Origin: Agrobacterium cucumeris
GTDB taxonomy: Bacteria > Pseudomonadota > Alphaproteobacteria > Rhizobiales > Rhizobiaceae
Length of the DNA stretch: 64,000 nucleotides
NCBI RefSeq assembly: GCF_030036535.1
Contig: NZ_CP080388.1
Coordinates: forward strand, 2,103,001-2,167,000
Direction of reading: 5' to 3'
Shown here: positions 15,667 through 24,400 of the stretch, one piece after another
Numbering within the stretch: position 1 is the stretch's first letter
Layout of the letters: the number at the start of each line of letters is the position of its first letter
Notes under the pieces: model-generated
What the model saw: only the letters and a program-made list of their open reading frames with translations
Databases searched by the model: none
Told to the model about the DNA's origin: nothing
Position numbers and translations under genes: made by a program

Positions 15667-16692
15667 ATGCGACTGACGATACTTTCCACCCTGCTTTTTG
15701 CCGGCACGGCACTGAGCGCCGTTTCCGCGCAGGCGGCGGGCGAACTGAACCTCATCTGCTCGGCCGATGTCGTGATCTGCGAACAGATGAAGGGCGATTT
15801 TGAAAAGTCGCACGACATCAAGGTCAATATGGTGCGCCTGTCTTCTGGCGAAACCTATGCCAAGGTGCGCGCGGAAGCCCGTAATCCGAAGACCGATATC
15901 TGGTGGGCCGGCACCGGCGATCCGCATATGCAGGCGGCCTCGGAAAACCTGACGCTGGAATACAAGTCGCCGATGCTCGACCAGTTGCAGGACTGGGCCG
16001 TGAAACAGGCTGAAAGCACCGGTTACAGGACTGTCGGCGTTTATGCCGGTGCGCTGGGCTGGGGCTACAATACGGAAATCTTCAAGTCGAAGGGTTACAA
16101 GGAGCCGAAGTGCTGGGCCGACCTGCTGGCGCCGGAACTGAAGGGCGAAATCCAGATCGCCAATCCGAACTCTTCCGGCACCGCCTATACCGCGCTTGCC
16201 TCGCTCGCACAGATCATGGGCGAAGATCAGGCGATCGACTATCTGAAGAAGCTCAACGTCAACATCTCGCAATATACCAAGTCGGGTTCCGCACCGGTCA
16301 AGGCGGCGGCGCGTGGCGAGACGGCGCTCGGCATCGTCTTCATGCATGATGCGGTGGCTCAGACGGCGGAAGGCTTCCCCGTCAAGTCGATCGCGCCCTG
16401 CGAAGGCACGGGTTACGAGATCGGCTCCATGTCGATCATCAAGGGCGCACGCAACCTCGACAATGCCAAGACCTGGTACGACTGGGCGCTGAAGCCGGAA
16501 GTGCAGTCGCGCATGAAGGACGCCAAGTCCTTCCAGCTTCCCTCCAACAAGACGGCGGAAGTGCCGAAGGAAGCACCGAAGTTCGAGGACATCAAGCTCA
16601 TCGACTACGACTTCAAGACCTATGGCGACCCGGCCAAGCGCAAGGCGCTTCTGGAGCGCTGGGACCGTGAGGTTGGTGCGGTCGCCAACTGA
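15667..16692 (+). CDS. Periplasmic binding protein, AfuA-like (paralogue 2)
   Basis: A 341-residue binding protein with signal peptide MRLTILSTLLFAGTALSAVS ending AQA. It is a clear paralogue of the preceding protein: LNLICSADVVIC, DIWWAGTGDPH, GALGWGYNTEIF, PNSSGTAYTALASLAQI, KAAARGETALGIVFMHDAV and APCEGTGYEIGSMSIIKG. The paired N-terminal cysteines (C-x6-C) and the Cys in PKCW and APCEG are kept in both, suggesting conserved disulfides. AGGAGG precedes ATG 15667, a stronger ribosome site than for paralogue 1. It is followed by a stem-loop and then the permease gene, so it is probably the main transport binding protein. Confidence 0.9.
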   Translation: MRLTILSTLLFAGTALSAVSAQAAGELNLICSADVVICEQMKGDFEKSHDIKVNMVRLSSGETYAKVRAEARNPKTDIWWAGTGDPHMQAASENLTLEYKSPMLDQLQDWAVKQAESTGYRTVGVYAGALGWGYNTEIFKSKGYKEPKCWADLLAPELKGEIQIANPNSSGTAYTALASLAQIMGEDQAIDYLKKLNVNISQYTKSGSAPVKAAARGETALGIVFMHDAVAQTAEGFPVKSIAPCEGTGYEIGSMSIIKGARNLDNAKTWYDWALKPEVQSRMKDAKSFQLPSNKTAEVPKEAPKFEDIKLIDYDFKTYGDPAKRKALLERWDREVGAVAN

Positions 16693-16711
16693 TCTTAACT
16701 CCGGCGACAGG

Positions 16712-16736
16712 CATCCCGGCTTTTAAAGCCGGGATG
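16712..16736 (+). repeat. Intercistronic stem-loop after binding-protein paralogue 2
   Basis: A near-perfect palindrome with 12-bp arms (CATCCCGGCTTT and AAAGCCGGGATG) around a single T, 20 bp after the binding-protein stop. As RNA it gives a stem of about ten pairs with a small loop. Its position between binding-protein and permease genes suggests 3'-end protection or partial termination to lower permease expression. Confidence 0.65.
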
Positions 16737-16777
16737 TCCGCCACTCTTTCATCGGCATGAAATAAGCGAGGTCGGCC

Positions 16778-19009
16778 ATGACACGTGGCAATCGCAGGCT
16801 GGACATCGTCCTGGCGCTCGGGGCTTTTGCCCTCATTCTTCTCCCCTGGTATCGCATCGAAGGCGGCTTTTTCAGCTTCCGCTGGCTGTCCGGATTTTTC
16901 TCCACCGCCAGCAATGCGCCAGGCGTGCTGCAGATACTGTCCTATGGAAAACCATGGCTTGTCGGCATCGTTCTTTTCTTCCTCGCCGCATGCCTTGTCC
17001 GGCCGATGCGCGATCCGATGCGCCGGGGCGGGTTGCTTGCCTTTATCGGTGCTGCCGGTCTGGTTTTCCTTGCCTTGCAGGGGCTGGCGATCGGCTTTAC
17101 CGGCTGGACCTGGACGGTGAGTGAAAACCTCTTCGGCATGCTTGCTGATGGTCAGGCGTCGATGGGGGCGGGTGCCGTCGTCATGTCGTTCGTCTTCGTG
17201 CTTCTTTTTGCCTTCGGACTTGCCGAACGTGGCGTTATGAAAGGCGACGCCTTTGTCGTCGGCGCCATTTCCGTTCTGGTCTTCCTCGTTGCGGTTTTTG
17301 TCTTTTATCCGATCGGCAGCATGTTGATCGCCTCCGTTCAGGATTTCGACGGCTCCTTCAATGCCGATGGCTTTATCCGCAATATCAAGGATCCCGGTAT
17401 CTGGAGCCTTGGCTGCGTCACGGGTGAAGAGCGTTGCGGCGTTGCCTGGCGCACATTGTTTCTCGCCCTGATGACCGCCTTCGGCTCCACCGTGCTCGGT
17501 CTTGGCTTCGCGCTGATCGCCACCCGCACCCGCTTTCCTTTCAAGAAAGGCCTGCGGCTTCTCACCGTTCTGCCGATCATCACGCCGCCTTTTGTCATCG
17601 GCCTTGCGCTGACGCTGCTGTTCGGCCGCGCCGGTGTCGTTACCGAATGGCTTTCCTATCTCTTCGGCATCGAGCCGGGTCGCTGGCTTTATGGCATGAC
17701 CGGTATCTGGATCGCGCAGGTTCTTTCCTTCACGCCCATCTCGTTTCTGGTGCTGATCGGCGTGGTTGAAGGTGTCAGCCCGTCGATGGAAGAAGCCTCG
17801 CAGACTTTGCGTGCCGACCGCTGGCGCACCTTCTGGCGAGTGTCGTTGCCGCTGATGAAGCCCGGTCTCGCCAATGCCTTCCTGATCGGCTTCATTGAAA
17901 GCATGGCGGATTTCGGCAATCCGCTGGTGCTTGGCGGCACCCATGGCGTGCTGTCGACGGAAATCTTCTTTGCCGTCGTCGGCTCCCAAAATGATCCCTC
18001 CCGCGCCGCGGTTCTGGCGATCATCCTCCTGTGCTTCACGCTTTCGGCCTTCCTTGCCCAGCGCTTCTGGCTGGCAGGCAAGAATTTCGCCACGGTGACC
18101 GGCAAGGGCGACAGCGGCGCGCATATTGCCCTGCCGCGCGGCCTGTCCATCGGTGTTCACGCCATTGTCGTGCCGTGGATGGTCTTCACCATCGTCGTTT
18201 ATGGCATGATCCTTGTAGGCGGTTTCGTGAAGACCTGGGGTCTCGATAATTCCCTGACCTTCGATCACTACATCCGCGCCTTTTCCGTCAGCTTCTCGAA
18301 CGGCTCGATTGCCTGGACGGGCGTTGCCTGGAATTCGTTCTGGACGACGATGGAGATCGCGCTGGTTTCGGCGCCGCTCACCGCTGCCGTTGGCCTGCTG
18401 ACCGCCTACATCATCGTGCGGCAGAAATTTGCCGGGCGGAACCTCTTCGAATTTGCGCTGATGATGAGCTTTGCCATTCCCGGCACGGTTATTGGCGTCA
18501 GCTACATCATGGCCTTCAACCTGCCGCCGGTGGAAATGACCGGTTCGGCACTCATCCTCATCGCCTGCTTCGTCTTCCGCAACATGCCGGTCGGCGTGCG
18601 CGGCGGCATCGCGGCGATGAGCCAGCTCGACAAGAGCCTTGACGAGGCCTCGCTGACGCTGCGGGCCAATAGTTTCCGCACCATCCGCAAGGTCATCCTG
18701 CCGCTCTTGAGACCCGCGATCACGGCCGCACTGGTCTATTCCTTCGTGCGCGCCATCACCTCCATCAGCGCCGTCATCTTCCTTGTCAGCGCCCAGTACA
18801 ACATGGCGACGTCCTATATCGTCGGCCTTGTCGAAAACGGCGAATATGGTGTGGCGATCGCCTATTCCTCGATGCTGATCGTGGTGATGATCACCGTCAT
18901 TACCGGCTTCCAGCTCATCGTTGGTGAGCGACGCTTGCGGCGCGAAAACCGCGTCGCCGGCCTGCCATCCGCTTCCTCCGTTCCTCTTGCCCAGGAGAAA
19001 ACCGCATGA
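16778..19009 (+). CDS. Fused ABC transporter permease (AfuB-like, two permease domains)
   Basis: A 743-residue inner-membrane protein containing two complete permease modules plus extra N-terminal membrane segments. Each half has an EAA loop: EEASQTLRADRWRTFWRVSL in the first and DEASLTLRANSFRTIRKVIL in the second. This fused layout is typical of FbpB/AfuB-type importers. It forms the whole channel for the solute delivered by the upstream binding proteins. GAGG lies about 9 bp before ATG 16778. Its last codons overlap the ATPase start (ATGA), so subunit synthesis is coupled. Confidence 0.93.
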   Translation: MTRGNRRLDIVLALGAFALILLPWYRIEGGFFSFRWLSGFFSTASNAPGVLQILSYGKPWLVGIVLFFLAACLVRPMRDPMRRGGLLAFIGAAGLVFLALQGLAIGFTGWTWTVSENLFGMLADGQASMGAGAVVMSFVFVLLFAFGLAERGVMKGDAFVVGAISVLVFLVAVFVFYPIGSMLIASVQDFDGSFNADGFIRNIKDPGIWSLGCVTGEERCGVAWRTLFLALMTAFGSTVLGLGFALIATRTRFPFKKGLRLLTVLPIITPPFVIGLALTLLFGRAGVVTEWLSYLFGIEPGRWLYGMTGIWIAQVLSFTPISFLVLIGVVEGVSPSMEEASQTLRADRWRTFWRVSLPLMKPGLANAFLIGFIESMADFGNPLVLGGTHGVLSTEIFFAVVGSQNDPSRAAVLAIILLCFTLSAFLAQRFWLAGKNFATVTGKGDSGAHIALPRGLSIGVHAIVVPWMVFTIVVYGMILVGGFVKTWGLDNSLTFDHYIRAFSVSFSNGSIAWTGVAWNSFWTTMEIALVSAPLTAAVGLLTAYIIVRQKFAGRNLFEFALMMSFAIPGTVIGVSYIMAFNLPPVEMTGSALILIACFVFRNMPVGVRGGIAAMSQLDKSLDEASLTLRANSFRTIRKVILPLLRPAITAALVYSFVRAITSISAVIFLVSAQYNMATSYIVGLVENGEYGVAIAYSSMLIVVMITVITGFQLIVGERRLRRENRVAGLPSASSVPLAQEKTA

Positions 19010-20067
19010 TTTCCGTAAAACCCGGCTCCGTCACCTTTCAGAATGTCCGCAAGACCTTCGGCGCCTTCACCGCCATTCCCGACCTGTCGCTCACCATCGA
19101 GCCCGGTACGCTGGTAACCCTGCTTGGCCCCTCCGGTTGCGGCAAGACGACGACGCTGCGCATGCTGGCGGGTCTCGAACATCCGACCTCCGGCCGCATC
19201 CTCATCGGTGACAAGGATGTGACCATGCTGCCTGCCAATGAGCGCGATGTCTCGATGGTCTTCCAGTCCTATGCGCTTTTCCCCCACATGACGGCGCTCG
19301 ATAATGTCGCCTACGGCCTGCAATCCTCGGGATTGCGCAAGGCGGAAGCACGGGAAAAGGCGGAAGAGGGGCTGAAGCTCGTGGGCCTCGCCGGCATGGG
19401 CCACCGCCTGCCCGCCGAACTTTCCGGCGGCCAGCAGCAGCGCGTGGCGGTCGCCCGCGCTTTGGTGCTGGAACCGCAGGTGCTGCTGCTGGACGAGCCG
19501 CTCTCCAATCTCGATGCTCGCCTTCGCCGCCGGGTGCGTACCGAAATTCGCGAATTGCAGCAGCGGCTCGGTTTTACCGCCGTTTATGTGACGCATGATC
19601 AGGATGAGGCGCTGGCGGTTTCCGACCGGATCATCGTGATGAAGGATGGCGAGATCGCCCAGTCGGGTGCACCGCGCGATCTTTACGAGGCCCCGGCCTC
19701 CGCCTTCATCGCCGATTTCATGGGCGAGGCGAATGTCGTCGGCTGCGAGGTGATCAGCATTGAGGGGCCAGATGCACTGATTCGCGTCGGCGGTATCGAT
19801 CATCGCGTTTCGGCGCGCAATGCCCGGCCCGGTCCGGCCAAGCTTGCCGTGCGTCCGGGTTCGATTGCCATCGGCCAGCCGGGCGGGCAAGGGGTTGCCG
19901 GCCGGGTGCTGCACAGCGCCTATCTCGGTGGTCATGTCGAATATGAAGTCGAGACCGATATCGGCACGCTCTTCATCGTCGACCATGCGGTCGAGACCAG
20001 CCTGCCGCCGCAAAGCGATGTCACCCTCGGATTTAAGAACCGCGGCATTGCGCTGATCCAGTCCTGA
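19006..20067 (+). CDS. ABC transporter ATP-binding protein (AfuC/FbpC-like)
   Basis: A 353-residue ATPase with Walker A GPSGCGKTTTLRM, signature [15 protein letters not shown], Walker B LLLDEPLSNLDARLR, switch His in YVTHDQDEA, and a C-terminal TOBE-type domain (from about residue 245). It belongs to the MalK/FbpC group and energises the fused permease encoded directly upstream, overlapping it by 4 bp. It is the last gene of the transporter operon. The substrate group (hexose phosphate, glycerate phosphate or ferric ion) cannot be decided from the ATPase. Confidence 0.94.
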   Translation: MISVKPGSVTFQNVRKTFGAFTAIPDLSLTIEPGTLVTLLGPSGCGKTTTLRMLAGLEHPTSGRILIGDKDVTMLPANERDVSMVFQSYALFPHMTALDNVAYGLQSSGLRKAEAREKAEEGLKLVGLAGMGHRLPAELSGGQQQRVAVARALVLEPQVLLLDEPLSNLDARLRRRVRTEIRELQQRLGFTAVYVTHDQDEALAVSDRIIVMKDGEIAQSGAPRDLYEAPASAFIADFMGEANVVGCEVISIEGPDALIRVGGIDHRVSARNARPGPAKLAVRPGSIAIGQPGGQGVAGRVLHSAYLGGHVEYEVETDIGTLFIVDHAVETSLPPQSDVTLGFKNRGIALIQS

Positions 20068-20073
20068 CGGGCG

Positions 20074-20274
20074 TCAGTCCTGCGGATCGGGCACGATCCA
20101 CCAGAATAGCTGCACGAGGTCGCTCCAGGTGCGGGCGAGATCGTCGATCGCGGCATTCACCTCCATATAGAGGTGAATGCCGAGCAGCGTGAAAAGCCCC
20201 AGCAGCAGCCATGGCCAGATCGGGCGTCTGCCCGCTGGCTTCGGATCGTGCTTTTCGTCCTGATCGATGTCCAA
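20074..20274 (-). CDS. Small single-pass membrane protein (66 aa), unknown function
   Basis: A short open frame convergent with the ATPase gene, ending 6 bp from it. It starts at a TTG preceded by GGGGAG at 7-bp spacing; a longer frame extends to 20439 but has no ribosome site and low-complexity basic content. The protein has a charged N-terminus (DIDQDEKHDPKPAGRRP), one membrane segment (IWPWLLLGLFTLLGIHLYM) and an aromatic, acidic tail ending WWIVPDPQD. I do not recognise the family. The good ribosome site and sensible topology argue that it is real. Confidence 0.6.
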   Translation of the reverse strand: MDIDQDEKHDPKPAGRRPIWPWLLLGLFTLLGIHLYMEVNAAIDDLARTWSDLVQLFWWIVPDPQD

Positions 20275-20430
20275 TCGCTGTCTCCCCGTCGCCTTGAGAC
20301 CTAGGGCCAAAACCACGCGGCTGCAACCATGCATCAGGCTGCGTGGCCTCATCCTCGCCATGAAGTGCGATTTCCTGCCACGAAAACACCCAGATTCATT
20401 CAGCCGCAGTTCACCCGCCGGAGCGCTAAA

Positions 20431-20453
20431 TCCCTCCATCCCATAAGGAGGGA
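20431..20453 (+). promoter_or_regulatory. Ribosome-binding site inside a small hairpin
   Basis: TCCCTCC (20431-20437) is perfectly complementary to GGAGGGA (20447-20453), which is the ribosome site of the 20460 gene. The 7-bp stem with a 9-nt loop would mask the Shine-Dalgarno sequence and could make translation depend on temperature, RNA binding or local unwinding. Confidence 0.45.
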
Positions 20454-20459
20454 GATGAC

Positions 20460-20798
20460 ATGCGTAAGATGATTTTTGGCGCAGGAATGATTCTCAGCGC
20501 CCTGTTCGGCACCGGCGCGAACGCCATGCCCGTGGGTCAGCCATCGGTACCCGCGACATCCAATGTTCAGACCGTCGACTATGCCTGCGGACGCGGCTTT
20601 CATCTGTCGCCGCGCGGATATTGCCGTCCGAATGGTCCACCGCGTTACGAGCGTGGCTGGGACAGGCGCGACCGCTGGGAAGGTCGCCGCGAATGGCGCG
20701 AACGTCAGGCCCGCAGAGAATGGCGGGAACGGCGCGACCGTCGCGACTGGCGGGAACACCGTGAATGGCGTGACCGTCGCGATTATTATCGCTGGTAA
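20460..20798 (+). CDS. Secreted GCG_CRPN-type Arg/Trp-rich small protein
   Basis: A 112-residue protein with a signal peptide (KMIFGAGMILSALFGTGANA). Next comes the motif YACGRGFHLSPRGYCRPNG, which matches the GCG_CRPN prefix that precedes repeat tails in rhizobial small secreted proteins, and then a tail of degenerate R-D-R-R-W-R-E repeats. The two cysteines probably form a disulfide; the tail is extremely basic and may bind the cell envelope or nucleic acid. The start is at ATG 20460 behind AAGGAGGGAG, and a strong terminator follows. Function is unknown for this family. Confidence 0.8.
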   Translation: MRKMIFGAGMILSALFGTGANAMPVGQPSVPATSNVQTVDYACGRGFHLSPRGYCRPNGPPRYERGWDRRDRWEGRREWRERQARREWRERRDRRDWREHREWRDRRDYYRW

Positions 20799-20804
20799 CA
20801 AGAT

Positions 20805-20835
20805 AAGGCCCTTCCTTAACCGGGAGGGCCTTTTT
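20805..20835 (+). terminator. Rho-independent terminator
   Basis: AAGGCCCT pairs with AGGGCCTT and a T-run follows directly. It closes the GCG_CRPN gene 7 bp after its stop codon. Confidence 0.85.
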
Positions 20836-20974
20836 AGTTGTGATCCGCCCGCAAAAACGGTGCACGGCGATCCCCCCCGAACCACTTTTGCTGCAGCAGC
20901 GGCCATGGCTTGCTCTCGAGGGCTTTTGAGCTACTATGCCGACATGGCGGGGAGGCCATGTTAAAGGAGGGTTC

Positions 20975-21964
20975 ATGAATTACGGGTTTTCGAAACGGCG
21001 TATGGTGTTGAAGCTTGCCGCTACGGCAGCTTCTTTTTGCATGCTGGGAATGACGGCGAGTGCCGAGGGTTTTCCCGATCGGACCATTACGCTGGTCGTG
21101 CCTTTCGCGGCGGGGGGCTCCACCGATGTGGTGGCGCGCGTCATCGCGCAGAAGATGGGCGATGAGCTTGGCCATCAGATCGTCGTTGAAAATGTTGCCG
21201 GTGCCGGTGGCAATCTCGGTGCCGACCGTGTCGCGCGGGCCGAGCCAGACGGCTATACGATCCTGATGGGCACGGTTGCGACCCATGCGCTCAACCCGCT
21301 TATCCTCAAAACAAAGCCTTACGATCCGGAAAAGGATTTCGCCCCGGTGTCCTTGCTGGTGGTGGTGCCGAATGTGCTGGTCGTCAATCCGAAGCTCAAC
21401 GTCAACAGCGTTGCGGAACTGATTGCGCTTCTCAAGGCAGAGCCGGACAAATATGCCTATGCCTCTTCCGGCAATGGCACGCCGCTGCATCTCTCGGGCG
21501 AGTTGTTCAAGAGCATGGCTGGTGTCAGCATGCAGCATGTTCCCTATAAGGGGGCTGGTCCTGCGCTCAACGATCTGCTTGGCAACCAGATTTCGATCAT
21601 GTTCGACAATCTGCCGTCGTCATCAGGCCACATCAAGTCCGGCACGTTGCGGGCACTTGGCGTAACCACGGCCGAGCGCGCCTCATCCTTCCCGGACCTG
21701 CCGACCATTGCCGAGACCGTGCCGGGTTATGAAACCTATACCTGGAATGCGCTCTTTGCGCCGGCAGGCACGCCGGCCGAAGCGATCGACAAGCTGAATG
21801 CCGCCGCCAAGAAAGCGCTTGCCGATCCGAACGTGGCCGCGCGCATGGCGGAGTTCAGCGCCAAGATCGTCGCGTCGTCACCCGATGAGCTGAAAAGCCA
21901 CGTTGCCGCCGAAATCGCCAAGTGGGAACCGGTGGTCAAGGATGCAAATGTCCAGATGGACTGA
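20975..21964 (+). CDS. Orphan Bug/TctC-family tripartite tricarboxylate binding protein
   Basis: A 329-residue periplasmic binding protein of the TctC/Bug family: signal peptide to about TASA, then FPDRTITLVVPFAAGGSTDVVAR, VENVAGAGGNLGADRVARAEPDGYTILMG, HVPYKGAGPALNDLLGNQISIMFDN and FAPAGTPAEAIDKLNAA. Family members bind carboxylates or small amides. AAGGAGGG lies just before ATG 20975. No TctA or TctB membrane genes are adjacent, so it must borrow a distant transporter or act as a sensor. A GC-rich hairpin follows the gene. Confidence 0.9.
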   Translation: MNYGFSKRRMVLKLAATAASFCMLGMTASAEGFPDRTITLVVPFAAGGSTDVVARVIAQKMGDELGHQIVVENVAGAGGNLGADRVARAEPDGYTILMGTVATHALNPLILKTKPYDPEKDFAPVSLLVVVPNVLVVNPKLNVNSVAELIALLKAEPDKYAYASSGNGTPLHLSGELFKSMAGVSMQHVPYKGAGPALNDLLGNQISIMFDNLPSSSGHIKSGTLRALGVTTAERASSFPDLPTIAETVPGYETYTWNALFAPAGTPAEAIDKLNAAAKKALADPNVAARMAEFSAKIVASSPDELKSHVAAEIAKWEPVVKDANVQMD

Positions 21965-22429
21965 TCGGGAACGATAACCCCGGTCCGTTGATACCGTGCT
22001 GCGCGCGCCGTTCTGGGGCGCGCAGTATCACCTGCTGCTGAATACCCATAGCCGAGGCTGCCATCATGGCTCGGCCTGAGACGAGCCTGTCGCATTGGCC
22101 AATGTGTCGTTTCCGCATCACTTGCCACAAGGTTGCAAAAATCGGCTTGGCAAGCTCAAATCACTCAGCTACAAAACGTATCACCGCGTCAGATCAAACA
22201 AAGGGAGGCGTTGCATGACACCAGCATTCACCGAAATCCTCCCGCAGGGAATGACCCGACACTAGGTCATATCCATTCGCGGCCCGCCCTGCGCGCGCCC
22301 GACATGCGGTTTATTTTCCTTCATGGCCCGATTGATCTGACGGGATCATTTCGTCTCCCGTCCGGGCTGTGCCATCCAACTTCCGTTTTGAGGACCGGTT
22401 GCCGATTTTCTGGCGCCGTGCTGGTTAAA
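21965..22429. other. 465-bp intergenic region without a supported gene
   Basis: I see no convincing gene here. It holds a GC-rich hairpin at 21999-22025 (CTGCGCGC and GCGCGCAG arms), probably ending the Bug-protein transcript although it lacks a T tract. The frame of the ABC exporter stays open back to 22133, but that stretch has no family similarity, no ribosome site and an unusual composition. The exporter promoter should lie in the second half. Confidence 0.5.
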
Positions 22430-24220
22430 ATGTCTCGCAAGAAGCTCGATTTCCGCGCCGATGCCTATCGTCATGTGCTCGGCTTTGTTTTTCACCACTG
22501 GAGCCACCGGCCGGCACTGGTGGGTTTCATCATCGTGCTGGTCATTGCCAGCACGCTGGCTGAAGTCATGGTGCCGGTTTTTTCCGGTCAGATCGTTGAT
22601 GCCATTGCCGGCGGCAACGGGGCGGACAAGGCGCTGCACGCCTTCGTCGTCGTGGTGTCGCTTGGTCTCACCAGCGTGGTCCTGCGCTGGTTCATCTTTA
22701 ACGGCATCATCAGGCTCACGCTGAAAACCATGGCTGACGTCACCAATAACGGCTTCCACAAGGTGCAGCGTTTCTCCACGGACTGGCATGCCAACAGCTT
22801 TGCCGGCTCTACGGTGCGCAAGATCACGCGCGGCATGTGGGCGCTGGATTCGCTGAACGACCTGCTGCTCATAGCCCTTCTGCCGTCGCTGGTGATGCTG
22901 GTCGGCGCCACCATCGTGCTCGGCAGCTACTGGCCGGTCATGGGCCTCATCGTCGGCCTCGGCTCACTGATCTATGTCGGTGTCACCGTGGCTCTTTCCA
23001 TGGGTTATGTGTCGCCTGCGGCGCGGCTTGCCAATGCCTGGGATACAAGGCTTGGCGGCGCGCTGGCGGATGCCATCAGCTGCAACTCGGTCGTCAAGGC
23101 CTTTGGTGCCGAGACGCGTGAGGAAACGCGGCTGGGTCAAGTGCTGGTGAAATGGGATAACCGCACGCGCAGAACATGGCGGCGCGGCACGCTGAATGGT
23201 ACCATTCAGAGCTTCATGATGGTGTCCATGCAGGCCGGCATTCTCGGCACCGGCCTCATCATGTGGCGACAGGGGCTGGCGACGCCTGGTGATATAACCT
23301 TCGTGCTCGCCATGTTCTTCGTGCTGCAGGGTTACCTGCGTGATGTGGGGCAGGATATCCGCAACCTGCAACGCGCCGTCAACGACATGGAAGAGTTGGT
23401 GCTGCTGGACAAGATGCCGCTTGGCGTCGAAGACAGGCCGGATGCCGCGCGGCTTGATATCGGCAAGGGCGAGATCGTCTTCGATCACGTCACGTTCCAA
23501 TATGGCGCGCATCCCACCCCGCTTTATGATGACTTCTCGGTCACCATCAAGCCGGGCGAACGTGTGGGGCTGGTCGGCCATTCCGGTTCGGGCAAGACAA
23601 CCTTCGTCAAGCTCATCCAGCGCCTTTACGACATCAGGTCGGGTGCAATTCGTATCGACGGGCAGAATATCGCCGGTGTGACGCAATCGAGCCTGCGCGG
23701 CCAGATCGCCATCGTGCAGCAGGAACCCATCCTGTTCCACCGCACGCTGGCGGAAAACATCGCCTATGGCCGTCCGGGTGCCTCGCGGCGTGAAATCGAG
23801 CAGGCGGCAAAACAGGCCAGTGCCCATGAGTTCATCATGTCCCTTCCAAAAGGATATGAAACCATGGTCGGCGAACGTGGCGTCAAGCTCTCGGGTGGGG
23901 AACGCCAGCGCGTCGCCATTGCCCGTGCATTCCTTGCTGATGCGCCAGTGCTGATCCTTGACGAGGCGACCTCGAGCCTCGACAGCGAAAGCGAAGTGCA
24001 GATCCAGCAGGCCATGGAACGGCTGATGGTTGGCCGCACGACGCTGGTCATCGCGCACCGGCTCTCCACCGTCAGGGCGCTGGACCGGCTGCTGGTGTTC
24101 GACAGGGGCAAGATTGTCGAAGAAGGCGACCATCAGGCGCTTATCCGCCTCAATGACGGCATCTACCGCCGGCTGTTCGAGCGGCAGGCGCTGGAACTGA
24201 CCAAGGGCCTGGTAGCCTGA
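22430..24220 (+). CDS. ABC exporter, fused membrane and ATPase domains (MsbA-type)
   Basis: A 596-residue half-exporter, the usual length for this family. About six membrane segments span residues 20-310 (PALVGFIIVLVIASTLAEVM; LLIALLPSLVMLVGATIVLG), followed by an ATPase domain with Walker A GHSGSGKTTFVKL, signature LSGGERQRVAIARAF, Walker B VLILDEATSSLDSES and switch His IAHRLSTVRALDRL. It would work as a homodimer exporting a lipid, peptide or drug-like compound. ATG 22430 gives the proper family length; the ribosome site is weak. It stands alone and is closed by a terminator, so no cargo can be inferred. Confidence 0.92.
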   Translation: MSRKKLDFRADAYRHVLGFVFHHWSHRPALVGFIIVLVIASTLAEVMVPVFSGQIVDAIAGGNGADKALHAFVVVVSLGLTSVVLRWFIFNGIIRLTLKTMADVTNNGFHKVQRFSTDWHANSFAGSTVRKITRGMWALDSLNDLLLIALLPSLVMLVGATIVLGSYWPVMGLIVGLGSLIYVGVTVALSMGYVSPAARLANAWDTRLGGALADAISCNSVVKAFGAETREETRLGQVLVKWDNRTRRTWRRGTLNGTIQSFMMVSMQAGILGTGLIMWRQGLATPGDITFVLAMFFVLQGYLRDVGQDIRNLQRAVNDMEELVLLDKMPLGVEDRPDAARLDIGKGEIVFDHVTFQYGAHPTPLYDDFSVTIKPGERVGLVGHSGSGKTTFVKLIQRLYDIRSGAIRIDGQNIAGVTQSSLRGQIAIVQQEPILFHRTLAENIAYGRPGASRREIEQAAKQASAHEFIMSLPKGYETMVGERGVKLSGGERQRVAIARAFLADAPVLILDEATSSLDSESEVQIQQAMERLMVGRTTLVIAHRLSTVRALDRLLVFDRGKIVEEGDHQALIRLNDGIYRRLFERQALELTKGLVA

Positions 24221-24229
24221 AACAACGAG

Positions 24230-24256
24230 ACGCCGGAGTTCATCCTCCGGCGTTTC
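24230..24256 (+). terminator. Rho-independent terminator after the ABC exporter
   Basis: ACGCCGGAG and CTCCGGCGT form a perfect 9-bp stem with a 6-nt loop, followed by a short T stretch, 10 bp after the exporter stop. Confidence 0.75.
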
Positions 24257-24400
24257 ATCCGCAACTTCTAACCAGTGCCACGAACGCGCCGCTTTTTTCC
24301 ATTAATGGCGTTCTCTCCGCAATACCAACAGGATGGTGAACCATGGATTTCAACCCGATCACAAAGCCGCAACGCCTTGTCATCAGGGGAAACCATATCC

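Noticed and set aside
14524-20067. A simple ferric-iron uptake operon
   Set aside because: The family includes iron transporters, but the two-component system, duplicated binding proteins and AfuA/PgtC-like motifs make a phosphorylated sugar or glycerate equally likely, so I did not assign iron.
22133-22429. A 99-residue N-terminal extension of the ABC exporter
   Set aside because: No ribosome site at 22133, Pro/Arg-rich non-family sequence, and the family length is met from 22430.
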